A stretch of DNA of 64,000 nucleotides from Bog-473 sp963777485 (GCA_963777485.1 CAVZQP010000002.1:620001-684000); one strand, 5' to 3'; positions 8,422-16,860 are shown, counted from the first letter of the stretch. The notes: generated from the letters alone by a model not told the origin. Translations and numbers: made by a program.

Positions 8422-9471
8422 GTGAAGGCTCTGACCGTGGTTCCCCTCATGGCAGACAGTGGGGACTTGACCGACATGCCCGAACCGCCGGAGTCCGACG
8501 GCTCGGTGTTGGTCGAGACCATCGCCATCGGGGTGTGCGGGACCGACCTGGAGATCTGCTCGGGCGCGTACGGATGGGCCCCGCCGGGCGAGCAACGACT
8601 CGTGCTTGGCCACGAGTCGCTCGGGCGCGTGCTCGAGGCGCCGGCCGGCGGCGACCTCGCGAAAGGGGACCTCGTCGTCGGCATCGTGCGCCGTCCCGAC
8701 CCCGTGCCCTGCCCCAACTGCGCGGTGCTCGAATGGGACTTCTGCCGCAACGGCCAGTACACCGAGCGAGGCATCAAGGAGCACCACGGCTACGGCTCCG
8801 AGCGGTACCGCAACACACCGGACTTCACGATCAAGATCGACCAGAGCCTGGGCTTCCTCGGCGTGCTGCTCGAGCCGACCAGCGTGGTGGCCAAGGCGTG
8901 GGAACAGGCGGACCGGGCCGGGTCCCGGGCCCATTGGGAGCCCAAGACCGTGCTCGTCACCGGTGCCGGACCCATCGGCCTGTTGGCCGCGCTCATCGGC
9001 GTGCAGCGCGGGCTCGAGGTACATGTGCTCGATCAGGTGACGACGGGCGTGAAGCCGGAACTCGTCCGCGACCTCGGCGCCACGTACCACACCGGCAAGC
9101 TGGCCGACACGGTGCCGGGCCCCGACATCATCATCGAGTGCACGGGTGTATCGGCACTCGTCTTCGACGCTATGTCCAATGTGGGCACGGGCGGCGTCGT
9201 CGTGTTGACGGGCGTCTCCTCGAGCGGCCGTCCCATTAGCGTCGACGAGGGCATGCTGAACCGCTCGATGGTGCTGGAGAACGTGGCGGTGGTCGGATCG
9301 GTGAACGCGAACCGGCGGCACTACGAGGCAGCCGCCGAGGCCTTGGCCACGGCGGACCGCTCCTGGCTGGAGCGACTGGTCACGCGGCGCGTGCCGCTCG
9401 AGCAGTGGCGTGATGCTCTGACGCGCCAGCAGGACGACGTCAAGGTTGTGATCGAGGTCAACGCGCCGTGA
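8422..9471 (+). CDS. gdh: Glucose 1-dehydrogenase, zinc-dependent MDR family
   Basis: The 349-residue protein is a medium-chain dehydrogenase/reductase resembling archaeal-type glucose dehydrogenases, which oxidise D-glucose to glucono-1,5-lactone with NAD(P). The catalytic zinc site is visible in GVCGTDLE (Cys40 region) and in GHESLGRV (His-Glu). Rossmann binding is indicated by VLVTGAGPIGLLAALIG at residues 174-190. The C-terminal WRDALTRQQDDVKVVIEV is typical of the group. Start is GTG 8422 with GAAAGGA upstream. It sits between a GH15 hydrolase and an MBL-fold hydrolase with short gaps, probably one operon. Other sugar or alcohol substrates cannot be excluded. Confidence 0.8.
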   Translation: MKALTVVPLMADSGDLTDMPEPPESDGSVLVETIAIGVCGTDLEICSGAYGWAPPGEQRLVLGHESLGRVLEAPAGGDLAKGDLVVGIVRRPDPVPCPNCAVLEWDFCRNGQYTERGIKEHHGYGSERYRNTPDFTIKIDQSLGFLGVLLEPTSVVAKAWEQADRAGSRAHWEPKTVLVTGAGPIGLLAALIGVQRGLEVHVLDQVTTGVKPELVRDLGATYHTGKLADTVPGPDIIIECTGVSALVFDAMSNVGTGGVVVLTGVSSSGRPISVDEGMLNRSMVLENVAVVGSVNANRRHYEAAAEALATADRSWLERLVTRRVPLEQWRDALTRQQDDVKVVIEVNAP

Positions 9472-9496
9472 GGAACGGCCCGAGGGGGCGCGCGGG

Positions 9497-10516
9497 GTGA
9501 GCGGGTCGCACTCGCACGGCGGCCACGGTCACCGCCACGCCGAAGCCGGCCTGCACGTGCACGACCCCGAGAGCGGCGACGCCATTCCCGCCGTACCGCC
9601 GCCCCGCCGGATTGCCGACGGCGTGCTCGAGATCGACACCATGCTCGGCGGCTGGGAGCGGGTGACGGCGGGGTACCTGATCGAGGGCTCGGCGCCGGTG
9701 CTGATCGAGACCGGCAGCCAGACGTCGGTCCCGGTTCTGCTCGCCGCGTTGGCCCAGATCGGGGTCGGGCCGGCCGAGCTGGCGGGCGTGGCCGTCACCC
9801 ATATCCACCTCGACCACGCCGGCGGCGTCGGGAACGTGGCCGAGGCGTTCCCGTCCGCCACGGTCTACGTCCACGAGAAGGGTGCGCGGCACCTTGCCGA
9901 CCCGACCCGGCTCATCGATTCGGCCGCCCGCGTCTACGGGGGGCTGCTCGATTCGCTCTACGGGCGACTCGACCCCACGCCGGTCGAGCGGCTGCACGTG
10001 CTCCAGGACGAGGAGGTGATCGAGGTGAGCGCCGATCGCAGCCTTGTGGCGGTGGACTCGCCGGGCCACGCCAAGCATCACGTCGGATTGCACGACTCCC
10101 TCAGCGGGGTGCTCTTCGCGGGCGATGCCGTCGGAGTGAAGCTGCCCGACGGGGGCGTCCTGCGCCCATCGACCCCGCCGCCGGACTTCGACCTCGACCA
10201 GGCCATCACGTCGCTCGGAAAGTTCGCGGCCCGCCGTCCTTCGGGCATCGCGCTGGCGCACTACGGGCTACTCGAACATCCCGAGGAACTACTGGCGGAG
10301 GCGGAAGAGACGTTGCGGCAGTGGGCGGAGACGGCCGAGAAGGCCTATCGCGAGGGCACCGACATCGCCGACGCCTTGTCCGCTCGCTTCGACCCGCTGC
10401 TTGGCGACATCGAGCCGGCGCACAAGGAGAAGTTGGACATCATGAACGGAGTCCATTCCAACGCAGCGGGCTTCCGTCGCTGGCTCGGAGGGCGCGACAA
10501 GGCCCCGCCGGACTGA
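9497..10516 (+). CDS. Metallo-beta-lactamase-fold hydrolase with His-rich N-terminus
   Basis: The 339-residue protein has the MBL metal motif THIHLDHAGG (about residues 96-105), then HEKGARHL and SPGHAKHHVG carrying further metal ligands. The first 22 residues are unusually histidine-rich (for example HSHGGHGHRH), suggesting metal capture or a poorly defined start. GTG 9497 follows GGGGGCGCG, a weak ribosome site. It lies 25 bp after glucose dehydrogenase. The MBL fold includes lactonases, so a gluconolactone-hydrolysing role is an attractive inference from context, but many thioesterases and phosphodiesterases share the fold. The C-terminal helical part (about 240-339) resembles that of MBL hydrolases in the glyoxalase II group. 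Confidence 0.75.
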   Translation: MSGSHSHGGHGHRHAEAGLHVHDPESGDAIPAVPPPRRIADGVLEIDTMLGGWERVTAGYLIEGSAPVLIETGSQTSVPVLLAALAQIGVGPAELAGVAVTHIHLDHAGGVGNVAEAFPSATVYVHEKGARHLADPTRLIDSAARVYGGLLDSLYGRLDPTPVERLHVLQDEEVIEVSADRSLVAVDSPGHAKHHVGLHDSLSGVLFAGDAVGVKLPDGGVLRPSTPPPDFDLDQAITSLGKFAARRPSGIALAHYGLLEHPEELLAEAEETLRQWAETAEKAYREGTDIADALSARFDPLLGDIEPAHKEKLDIMNGVHSNAAGFRRWLGGRDKAPPD

Positions 10517-10555
10517 CGCAGTGCGCTGCGCCCCGATCGACGACGCTGATCGGCG

Positions 10556-10828
10556 TCAGACGACGAGCTTGGCGCGCAGCTCCTCTTGGCGTATCTCGAA
10601 GTCGTCGAGCGAGATGCGGCCCTCGGCCAGGTCCTCGTGCAATGCGGCGAGCTGCTCGAGCAGCTGCGTCTGGTCGACCTCGTCGGCGGACGGTGCGGTG
10701 GCCCGCTCCTCCGCCGCGGCGACCTTGTCCTCCTTGCGCGCCATGCGGTCGTCCATCTTCGCCTTGGCCCTTTCCTTCTTGGCCTGGTCGCGCTGCAGTT
10801 TTCCGAATGTCGAACGTGCGCGTGCCAC
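10556..10828 (-). CDS. Small coiled-coil protein with SHOCT-like C-terminus
   Basis: The 90-residue product starts at GTG 10828 behind AAGGAG. Residues 8-45 are highly charged (KKERAKAKMDDRMARKED) and predicted to be coiled coil. Residues 53-88 match the SHOCT pattern, a short helical oligomerisation module (ALHEDLAEGRISLDDFE). No catalytic residues are visible. It is convergent with the MBL-fold gene. It is a conserved hypothetical protein. Confidence 0.6.
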   Translation of the reverse strand: MARARSTFGKLQRDQAKKERAKAKMDDRMARKEDKVAAAEERATAPSADEVDQTQLLEQLAALHEDLAEGRISLDDFEIRQEELRAKLVV

Positions 10829-10940
10829 GGTTCACTCCTTTCCGGCCGCCGGGGGACGACCAGGTACTGACACGGCAAGGCAACGCCTTGCCGCTGTTCT
10901 CGCCGCATTCGCCCATGCGGCGGGCCCCTTCGGACCCGAG

Positions 10941-11026
10941 CGGAGGAGGTGGGATTTGAACCCACGGTGCCCATGAGGCACAACGGTTTTCGAGACCGTC
11001 CGATTCGGCCGCTCTCGCACTCCTCC
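10941..11026 (-). tRNA. tRNA-Ser (anticodon CGA)
   Basis: On the minus strand a 7-bp acceptor stem (GGAGGAG/CTCCTCC), a D arm beginning GCGAGAGCGG, an anticodon loop CTCGAAA (anticodon CGA), a long variable arm and a T loop TTCAAAT form an 86-nt class II tRNA reading UCG. CCA is not encoded. It shares its acceptor, D and T arms with the second tRNA-Ser at 11686-11770. Confidence 0.95.
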
Positions 11027-11036
11027 GTCGGCGATC

Positions 11037-11510
11037 CTAGCTGCTGTGACCTGCTCCAAAGGATTCGCCAGACGCTCGATCGTTGCGTCGGTCCGCAAAA
11101 AACGAGGTCAGGAGTGCACCGCATTCCTCGGCGCGCACACCACCTGTGACGGCGATCTCGTGGTTGAGACGCGGGTCGGCACAGAGGTTGTAGAGGGTCC
11201 CGCAAGCGCCCGCCTTCGGGTCCGCCGCGCCGTAGACGAGCCGGCCCACGCGGGCGGCGACCAGGGCGCCCGCGCACATCGGACAAGGCTCGAGCGTGAC
11301 GACGACGGTCGCGTCGCGGAGACGCCATTCACCTATGGACGCCGCCGCCTCGCGCAGGGCGAGCAGCTCGGCGTGGGCAGTCGGGTCGTGGACGCGTTCG
11401 CGTTCGTTGTGGCGTCTGGAGACCACCTGCCCGTCGACCAGGCAGACGGCGCCCACGGGCACCTCGCCCTCGGTCGCCGCCGCCCGCGCCTCGGCCAGGG
11501 CGATCTTCAT
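11037..11510 (-). CDS. tadA: tRNA adenosine(34) deaminase TadA
   Basis: This 157-residue zinc deaminase converts A34 to inosine in tRNA-Arg(ACG). The zinc and catalytic motif HAE is at His46-Glu48 and the second motif PCPMC supplies Cys76 and Cys79. Start is taken as ATG 11510; the frame is open further upstream, but no other ATG, GTG or TTG codon comes close behind it. No clear ribosome site is seen, and a CTG codon upstream could also serve. The gene lies between two tRNA-Ser genes on the same strand, 10 bp from the downstream one, so it may be co-transcribed with them. Confidence 0.9.
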   Translation of the reverse strand: MKIALAEARAAATEGEVPVGAVCLVDGQVVSRRHNERERVHDPTAHAELLALREAAASIGEWRLRDATVVVTLEPCPMCAGALVAARVGRLVYGAADPKAGACGTLYNLCADPRLNHEIAVTGGVRAEECGALLTSFFADRRNDRASGESFGAGHSS

Positions 11511-11685
11511 GACGTCGTCGTCGCTCAGCGGCGGGGAGGGGTCGGAGGTGGTGATGGGCCAAGTATGGGAGGCCCGCCGCGGCCGGCGAAAGTCGGCACC
11601 GGCCTCCGCACACCCGATGACCTGGTTCTTCTGACGTGTCAAGACATCGGAGCCCGCTGAACAGCGGTCCGGCGAGCCGGGAGAG

Positions 11686-11770
11686 CGGAGGAGGTGGGAT
11701 TTGAACCCACGGTTGGTTGCCCAACACACGATTTCCAGTCGTGCCGATTCGGCCGCTCTCGCACTCCTCC
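11686..11770 (-). tRNA. tRNA-Ser (anticodon GGA)
   Basis: An 85-nt class II tRNA on the minus strand with acceptor GGAGGAG/CTCCTCC, anticodon loop CTGGAAA (anticodon GGA, reading UCC/UCU), a long variable arm and T loop TTCAAAT. CCA is not encoded. It is nearly identical to the neighbouring tRNA-Ser(CGA) outside the anticodon and variable arms. Confidence 0.95.
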
Positions 11771-11907
11771 GTGCTTGCAGCCTGGTCAGGCTAACGGCAC
11801 CCGGGGTCTTCGGCGGAGACGTCCTGGTCACAGGGTGCGAACAGCAGCTCCAGCCCCCGAAAAATCGCTCTACCTCGGCCTTTGGCACCCCGAACCAGGT
11901 CAGGGAG

Positions 11908-11963
11908 TTAACGCTCATGTCACTTTGAGGTTCCTTAACGTTCATCTTTGTGTAACCTTGAGG
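11908..11963. repeat. Two-copy direct repeat upstream of universal-stress genes
   Basis: TTAACGCTCAT (11908-11918) with TTGAGG at 11925-11930 is repeated as TTAACGTTCAT (11935-11945) with TTGAGG at 11958-11963. The elements start 27 nt apart, in an AT-richer stretch 30-85 bp before the first usp gene. This looks like a tandem operator or activator site. The regulator is unknown. Confidence 0.45.
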
Positions 11964-11993
11964 AAACCATTGGCGAGGGTGGAGGTGGGTCAG

Positions 11994-12548
11994 ATGGCGA
12001 AGCGAACGGAGATCAACCCGAAGAGCTGGGCGAAGGACGCGGCGGACGCGGCGGACGCGGCGACGCCATTTCGCCGCATGCTCGTGGCGATCGACGACTC
12101 GCCGGCTGCCGTGGCGGCCGTCGGCCTGGTGGCCGAATGGGTCGACGGGCCGGGCGCCGAGGTGCGCTTCGTCCAGGTGACCGAGACACGTGGCCAGCGA
12201 GGGAACGGCGTGGAGCCAGATGGCGGGCAGACGGCAGACGAGGAGGCGCATCGGCTCGTTGTCGGCGCGCCGACGTTGGGCGCTCGCAACCGCCAACTGG
12301 TCCACGGCATCGCCCAGGCCGCGGAGGGCTTCGGGGCCGAGGTCATCGTCCTGGGCTTCGACCGACCGCGCCTTGCTGATCACCGGCTCGCGCCCAGCCT
12401 GCGGGAACAGATCATGCGCGCCACCGATCTGCCCGTCTTGGTGGCGCCGAGTCCCCGATCCGACGGCAAGCGGCGCCACGCACTGGGGCCGGACCTCAAT
12501 CACGACGAGGAGCGGGCGGACGCCGCGCACCGCTATGTGCGTGTTTAA
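11994..12548 (+). CDS. Universal stress protein-like (first of pair)
   Basis: The 184-residue product starts at ATG 11994 with GGAGGT 8 nt upstream. After a charged N-terminal 25 residues, it has a UspA-type start (FRRMLVAIDDSPAAVAAVGL) and a central strand-helix pattern with GAEVIVLGF. The C-terminal part (TDLPVLVAP) matches the last strand of the fold. The usual ATP-binding glycine motif is degenerate. It has an extra polar C-terminal tail (about residues 150-184). It overlaps the second usp gene by 14 nt, so the two are translated together and may form a heterodimer, since Usp domains pair. Confidence 0.7.
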   Translation: MAKRTEINPKSWAKDAADAADAATPFRRMLVAIDDSPAAVAAVGLVAEWVDGPGAEVRFVQVTETRGQRGNGVEPDGGQTADEEAHRLVVGAPTLGARNRQLVHGIAQAAEGFGAEVIVLGFDRPRLADHRLAPSLREQIMRATDLPVLVAPSPRSDGKRRHALGPDLNHDEERADAAHRYVRV

Positions 12549-12960
12549 CAACGTCGTTGTCGGTGCGGCGGACTCTGAAGGTGCTGAGCGGGCCTTCCGC
12601 CGCGCCCTCGCCCTGACGCAGGCCACCGGCGGCACGCTGCACATCGTCGCCGCCATCGACACCAAGAGAGACACCAAAGCGGTGCCGTGGCTGCCCGAGG
12701 AGTTCCGCTACACGTCGTTCGGAGCCGGAGCGACGGATTGGCTTCTGACGAGGCTGCAGAAGGAAGCGGCCGACGCCCACGTCGACGTCGCCACCCATCC
12801 GGTCCTCGACGACCCGGCCGGCGCGATCGCCCGGGTGGCGGCCGACGAGGGAGCTGATCTGGTCGTCGTGGGGTCCGGCTCCGCCCACGGTGGACGCAGC
12901 CTCGCCCATGTGCCGAAGGCCGTCATGGACCACGTGGGCTGCGCCGTCCTGGTCGTGTAG
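12535..12960 (+). CDS. Universal stress protein (second of pair)
   Basis: The 141-residue product starts at ATG 12535 or GTG 12541, inside the end of the upstream usp gene. It has the Usp fold from N to C: VVVGAADSEGAERAF, a middle helix with EGADLVVVGSGS, then the terminal GCAVLVV strand. The GSGSAHGGRS stretch fits the Usp nucleotide-binding glycine loop better than the first gene does. Universal stress proteins help survival during starvation or stress. The SRP RNA gene follows 56 bp downstream. Confidence 0.75.
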   Translation: MCVFNNVVVGAADSEGAERAFRRALALTQATGGTLHIVAAIDTKRDTKAVPWLPEEFRYTSFGAGATDWLLTRLQKEAADAHVDVATHPVLDDPAGAIARVAADEGADLVVVGSGSAHGGRSLAHVPKAVMDHVGCAVLVV

Positions 12961-13016
12961 GGAAAGAACCCGAACGGCCCGCTAACCTTCACCCCTGCAC
13001 CGTCGACCCGATGTTG

Positions 13017-13128
13017 GGTGCGGTGGCCGGGTCCTACGCGACGGCCGCTCGTGAATCGAGTCAGGGTCGGAAGGCAGCAGCTCTCAGCGGGTTTGGTTGG
13101 GCGCCGTAGTCAACCTGGCCGCCGTACC
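13017..13128 (+). ncRNA. ffs: Signal recognition particle RNA (4.5S)
   Basis: The conserved domain IV core GTCAGGGTCGGAAGGCAGCA lies at about 13060-13079. The ends pair: GGTGCGGTGGCC (13017-13028) with GGCCGCCGTACC (13117-13128), twelve consecutive pairs including two G-U. This gives an about 112-nt small bacterial SRP RNA. It binds Ffh to target membrane and secreted proteins. Its place just before dnaX is the common actinobacterial order. Exact ends are set from pairing only. Confidence 0.9.
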
Positions 13129-13160
13129 GAGCACCGGGTCGCGGTGTCTGACGCCATGGG

Positions 13161-13166
13161 TAGGCT
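13161..13166 (+). promoter_or_regulatory. -10 element of dnaX
   Basis: TAGGCT ends 8 nt before ATG 13175. There is no ribosome site, so a leaderless dnaX mRNA is likely. Confidence 0.4.
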
Positions 13167-13174
13167 CGGCCGAC

Positions 13175-15031
13175 ATGGCCGACGCCCCCTTCGTTTCGCT
13201 CTACCGCCGTTTCCGGCCGGGGCGCTTCGACGAGATACGAGGGCAGGACCACGTCGTGCGTGCGCTGCGCAGCGCAGTGCGCGACGACCGCGTCTCCCAC
13301 GCCTATCTCTTCAGCGGCCCGCGTGGCACGGGCAAGACATCGTCCGCACGCATCCTCGCCAAGGCACTCAACTGCGAAGCCCCGGTCGACGGCGAGCCCT
13401 GCGGCGTCTGCACGTCGTGCGTCGAGATCACACAGGGCAACTCACTGAACGTCCACGAGCTCGATGCCGCCTCGAACAACGGCGTCGACGCCATGCGCGA
13501 TCTCGTCGCGCACGCCGGTCTGGGCACGCCCGGACGCTGGAAGGTGTACATCGTCGACGAGGTCCACATGCTCTCGCCGGCCGCGGCCAACGCGTTGCTC
13601 AAGACGCTCGAAGAGCCGCCGAGCCACGTCGTGTTCGTGTTGGCCACCACCGACCCCCAGAAGGTGCCGCCGACGATCCGCAGCCGCACCCAGCATCTCG
13701 AGTTCCGCCTGCTCGGCGCGGAGACCCTTCACGACCTGCTCGAGTCGGTCAACTCGCAGGCCGGCCTCGACCTGGACGACGAGGCCGTCGAAGCTGCCGT
13801 GCGACGCGGCCGGGGCTCGGCGAGGGATGCGCTCTCCGCCCTGGACCAGGTGGTGGCGTCGGGATCGGCCGATGCGGCCCGCCCCGAGCTGGCCGGCCTG
13901 GTCGACGCCCTCGCCGGCGGCGACGTGGGCCAGGTCCTCGTCGCGCTCAACGCCCTCATGGCGGGCGGGTGGGGGCCACAGCAACTCGCCACCGAGCTCA
14001 TCGACGACCTCCGCCAGGTGTTCCTCGCCGCGCTGGCGCCCGAACTGTCCGCGGCCTCGGGCCCATCGCTTCAGCGCTTCGTCGCTCTGGCCGAGACCAT
14101 GACCCTTGCGCGCGTGGTGCGGAGCATGGAGATTCTCGGCCATGCGTTGATCGACATGCGCGACGCACCGGACGCGCAGGTCGTGTTGGAGATCTCGCTC
14201 GTTCGCGCCGTGCGGCCTGATCTCGACTCAGGTGTCGAAGCGCTCGTCGAACGGGTGAGCGCACTGGAGCGCTCGCTCACCGGGACGGCGGCCTTCCCGC
14301 GGCCGGCGGCACCGGCTCCGGCACCGACAACTGCAGCCGAAGATGCGACCGAAGCCTCTGGCACACCCACAGGAGCCGACCATGCACCTGCATCGGTTCG
14401 CCCGCCGGCAGAGGTGGGTCGTCGCCCGTCGCTCGGGGCAGTGCGGCGGAGCAAGCATGCGGCGAGCACTCCGGCCTCCACGACCGCAGCCCCGGAGGAG
14501 GCCGCCGTACCGACCGCGTCCACTCCCGCAGCCCCGACCGAGGCCACCGTCGCCGGCCAGCCGGCGGAACAGCGGGCCGCGCCGGGCGCCGCCGCCGTTG
14601 ACCGCGACGCACTCACCGAGGCCTGGGGCGACGGCATCCTCAAAGCCCTGCCGGCGCGCGCCAAGGCGCTGTTCAGCGCGGGACGCTTCGTCTCCGTGGA
14701 CGAACACGGTGCGCACTTCGCGCTCCCCAACGCAGCACACCGCGACCGCTGCCTCGAGATGGTCCCCGCGGTCGAGCAGAAGCTGACCGCGCACTTCGGC
14801 TCTCCCGTGACGCTCGTGCTCGATGTCGACGACAACGCATCGGCACCTCAGGCGCCGGACCCCCGGCCGCGGTCCGGCCAAGCGACGGGCCCGTCGGTCC
14901 GCGAGCCCGAGGCCGAGACGGTTGACCCTGCCGAATACGCAGAAGACCCCAACGCCCCGGGCGACCAGGCCTCCGAGGCCCACGCCCGGCTCCTCGAGGC
15001 GTTCCCCGGAGCCAGCGAAGTGCTCGGTTAG
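13175..15031 (+). CDS. dnaX: DNA polymerase III subunit gamma/tau
   Basis: The 618-residue clamp-loader ATPase begins MADAPFVSLYRRFRP. The Walker A motif GPRGTGKT is near residues 48-55, zinc-binding cysteines include CGVC and the next Cys (about residues 75-80), Walker B is VYIVDEVHM and sensor 1 is TTDPQKVPPTIRSRTQ. AAA+ domains cover about 1-370. Residues about 375-500 are an Ala/Pro/Thr linker. The last 120 residues include a folded tau-type region (DALTEAWGDGILKALPARAK). It loads the sliding clamp at the replisome. No frameshift signal for a short gamma form is evident. Confidence 0.95.
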   Translation: MADAPFVSLYRRFRPGRFDEIRGQDHVVRALRSAVRDDRVSHAYLFSGPRGTGKTSSARILAKALNCEAPVDGEPCGVCTSCVEITQGNSLNVHELDAASNNGVDAMRDLVAHAGLGTPGRWKVYIVDEVHMLSPAAANALLKTLEEPPSHVVFVLATTDPQKVPPTIRSRTQHLEFRLLGAETLHDLLESVNSQAGLDLDDEAVEAAVRRGRGSARDALSALDQVVASGSADAARPELAGLVDALAGGDVGQVLVALNALMAGGWGPQQLATELIDDLRQVFLAALAPELSAASGPSLQRFVALAETMTLARVVRSMEILGHALIDMRDAPDAQVVLEISLVRAVRPDLDSGVEALVERVSALERSLTGTAAFPRPAAPAPAPTTAAEDATEASGTPTGADHAPASVRPPAEVGRRPSLGAVRRSKHAASTPASTTAAPEEAAVPTASTPAAPTEATVAGQPAEQRAAPGAAAVDRDALTEAWGDGILKALPARAKALFSAGRFVSVDEHGAHFALPNAAHRDRCLEMVPAVEQKLTAHFGSPVTLVLDVDDNASAPQAPDPRPRSGQATGPSVREPEAETVDPAEYAEDPNAPGDQASEAHARLLEAFPGASEVLG

Positions 15032-15149
15032 AAGCACGGGTAGGCCGAATCCGACCCGTAGAATTCGTGTCGCCGCTTGAGCCCACGCAGATACTGCCGC
15101 GACGGCGACGTCACGCTCCACCACGAACGAAGGGATCGCCCACTCGACG

Positions 15150-15749
15150 ATGTACACCGGCCCTCTCCGCTCTCTCATCGACGAGCTCGGCCGCCTGCCC
15201 GGCATCGGTCCGAAGTCGGCGCAGCGCATCGCGTTCCACATCTTGAAGGTGCCCTCCGAGGACGCCCGCCGGCTGGCTGATGCCATCATCGCCGTCAAGG
15301 AACGGACGACCCTCTGCGGCGTCTGCTTCAACGTGGCGGAGGCCGGCGAGCTCTGCGCGGTGTGCAGTGACGACCGGCGCGAAGCCGAGACGATCTGCGT
15401 CGTCGAGGACCCCCGCGACATCGTCGCCGTCGAGCGCGCCGGCTTCAAGGGCCGCTACCACGTCCTCGGCGGCGCACTGAGCCCGCTCGACGGCATCGGC
15501 CGCGAGCAGCTCCGCCTCGGCGAGCTCCTCGACCGCATTCGCGAGGGGGTCATCAAGGAGGCCATCGTCTGCACGAATCCGACCATCGAGGGCGAGGCGA
15601 CCGCCATGCTCGTCGCCCGTGAGCTCACGCCCCTCGGCGTCACCGTCTCCCGCCTCGCCAGCGGCCTCCCGGTGGGGGGTGACCTCGAGTACGCCGACGA
15701 GCTGACGCTCGGCCGGGCGCTCGAAGGACGACGTCCGCTCGAAGTCTGA
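15150..15749 (+). CDS. recR: Recombination mediator RecR
   Basis: The 199-residue protein has all RecR parts: an N-terminal helix-hairpin-helix (LPGIGPKSAQRIAFH), a zinc finger with CGVC and CAVC, a Toprim domain (ICVVEDPRDIVAVE), and the Walker-B-like C-terminus (RLASGLPVGGDLEYADE). RecR works with RecO and RecF to load RecA on gapped DNA. Start is ATG 15150. It follows dnaX by 118 bp; the ybaB/ebfC gene often found between dnaX and recR is absent here. Confidence 0.95.
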   Translation: MYTGPLRSLIDELGRLPGIGPKSAQRIAFHILKVPSEDARRLADAIIAVKERTTLCGVCFNVAEAGELCAVCSDDRREAETICVVEDPRDIVAVERAGFKGRYHVLGGALSPLDGIGREQLRLGELLDRIREGVIKEAIVCTNPTIEGEATAMLVARELTPLGVTVSRLASGLPVGGDLEYADELTLGRALEGRRPLEV

Positions 15750-15772
15750 CCGAGGGACTGCCCGCCGCCTTC

Positions 15773-15778
15773 TAGAAT
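15773..15778 (+). promoter_or_regulatory. -10 element of asd (leaderless)
   Basis: TAGAAT ends exactly 6 nt before ATG 15785, placing the transcription start at the start codon. Confidence 0.55.
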
Positions 15779-15784
15779 TGCCCG

Positions 15785-16810
15785 ATGCGCATCGCCATCG
15801 TGGGAGCAACCGGCCAGGTCGGGGTCGTGCTGCGCTCGATCCTGGCTGAGCGCAACTTCCCCGTCGACTCCATGCGGTACCTCGCGTCATCCCGCTCGGC
15901 CGGCTCGATCCTGTCGTGGGACAACAAGGATGTCGTCGTCGAGGACGCCGAGACGGCGGACCTCTCGGGCATCGACCTCGCGCTGTGCTCTGCGCCCTCA
16001 TCCGTGTCGCGCGAGCTCGCACCTCGGCTCGCCGCCGCCGGTGCGACCGTCATCGACAATTCGTCGGCCTGGCGCCTCGATCCCGAGGTGCCACTCGTCG
16101 TGCCCGAGGCCAACGTCGAGGCGCTGCGCGACATCCCCAAGGGCATCGTCGCCAACCCGAACTGTACGACCATGGTCGCCATCCCTGTGCTCAAGCCCCT
16201 GCACGATGAGGCCGGACTAACCCGCCTGATGGTCTCGTCGTACCAGGCCGTCTCGGGCGGCGGCATCGAGGCCGTGCGCGAGCTCGCCGAGCAACTGGCC
16301 AAGACCGTCGACAACGCGGCCGACCTCACGTACGACGGCACGGCCGTCGAGTTCCCGCCCCGCAGCGTCTACCCGGCGCCGATTGCGCACAACGTGATCC
16401 CATTGCAGTTCAACATCGTCGACGACGGTTCGCTCGAGACCGACGAGGAGCAGAAGTACCGCAACGAGACGCGAAAGATCCTCGGCGTGCCCGACCTCGC
16501 CCTGACCGCCACCTGCGTGCGCGTGCCGGTGTTCACCGGACACTCCGCCGCGATCGTCGCCGAGTTCGACCGTCCCATCACGCCCGAGCGCGCCACCGAG
16601 GTGTTGCGCACCGCGCCGGGCGTGGAGCTGACCGAGATCCCGACGCCGCTGATGGCAGCCGGCCGCGATGTTTCCTACGTGGGCCGGATCCGGCGGGCTC
16701 TCGACAGTCCCAACGCACTGGCCTTCTTCGTGGCGGGCGACAATCTGCGCAAGGGCGCCGCCCTGAACGTGGTGCAGATCGCCGAACAACTGGTGGCGCT
16801 CCGCGGCTGA
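15785..16810 (+). CDS. asd: Aspartate-semialdehyde dehydrogenase
   Basis: The 341-residue enzyme makes aspartate 4-semialdehyde from aspartyl phosphate using NADPH, the branch point to lysine/diaminopimelate, threonine and methionine. The N-terminal dinucleotide motif is GATGQVG (residues 7-13). The catalytic cysteine is Cys127 in NPNCTTM. The SYQAVSGGG motif and the GHS histidine region (FTGHSAAI) complete the active site. The length is normal for the family. It has its own leaderless-type promoter. The usual partner lysC is not in the window. Confidence 0.95.
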   Translation: MRIAIVGATGQVGVVLRSILAERNFPVDSMRYLASSRSAGSILSWDNKDVVVEDAETADLSGIDLALCSAPSSVSRELAPRLAAAGATVIDNSSAWRLDPEVPLVVPEANVEALRDIPKGIVANPNCTTMVAIPVLKPLHDEAGLTRLMVSSYQAVSGGGIEAVRELAEQLAKTVDNAADLTYDGTAVEFPPRSVYPAPIAHNVIPLQFNIVDDGSLETDEEQKYRNETRKILGVPDLALTATCVRVPVFTGHSAAIVAEFDRPITPERATEVLRTAPGVELTEIPTPLMAAGRDVSYVGRIRRALDSPNALAFFVAGDNLRKGAALNVVQIAEQLVALRG

Positions 16811-16860
16811 GTTCAGCCAACAGAGCCGACCGGGTTTCGAAACGCGAGGGGAGGAGTCAC

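Noticed and set aside
8296..9321. 341-codon frame antisense to glucose dehydrogenase
   Set aside because: His/Arg-rich shadow with no motif.
10544..10559. Terminator between the MBL-fold and SHOCT-like genes
   Set aside because: GACGCTGATCGGCGTC is only a weak palindrome with G-U pairs and partly overlaps the end of the SHOCT-like gene.
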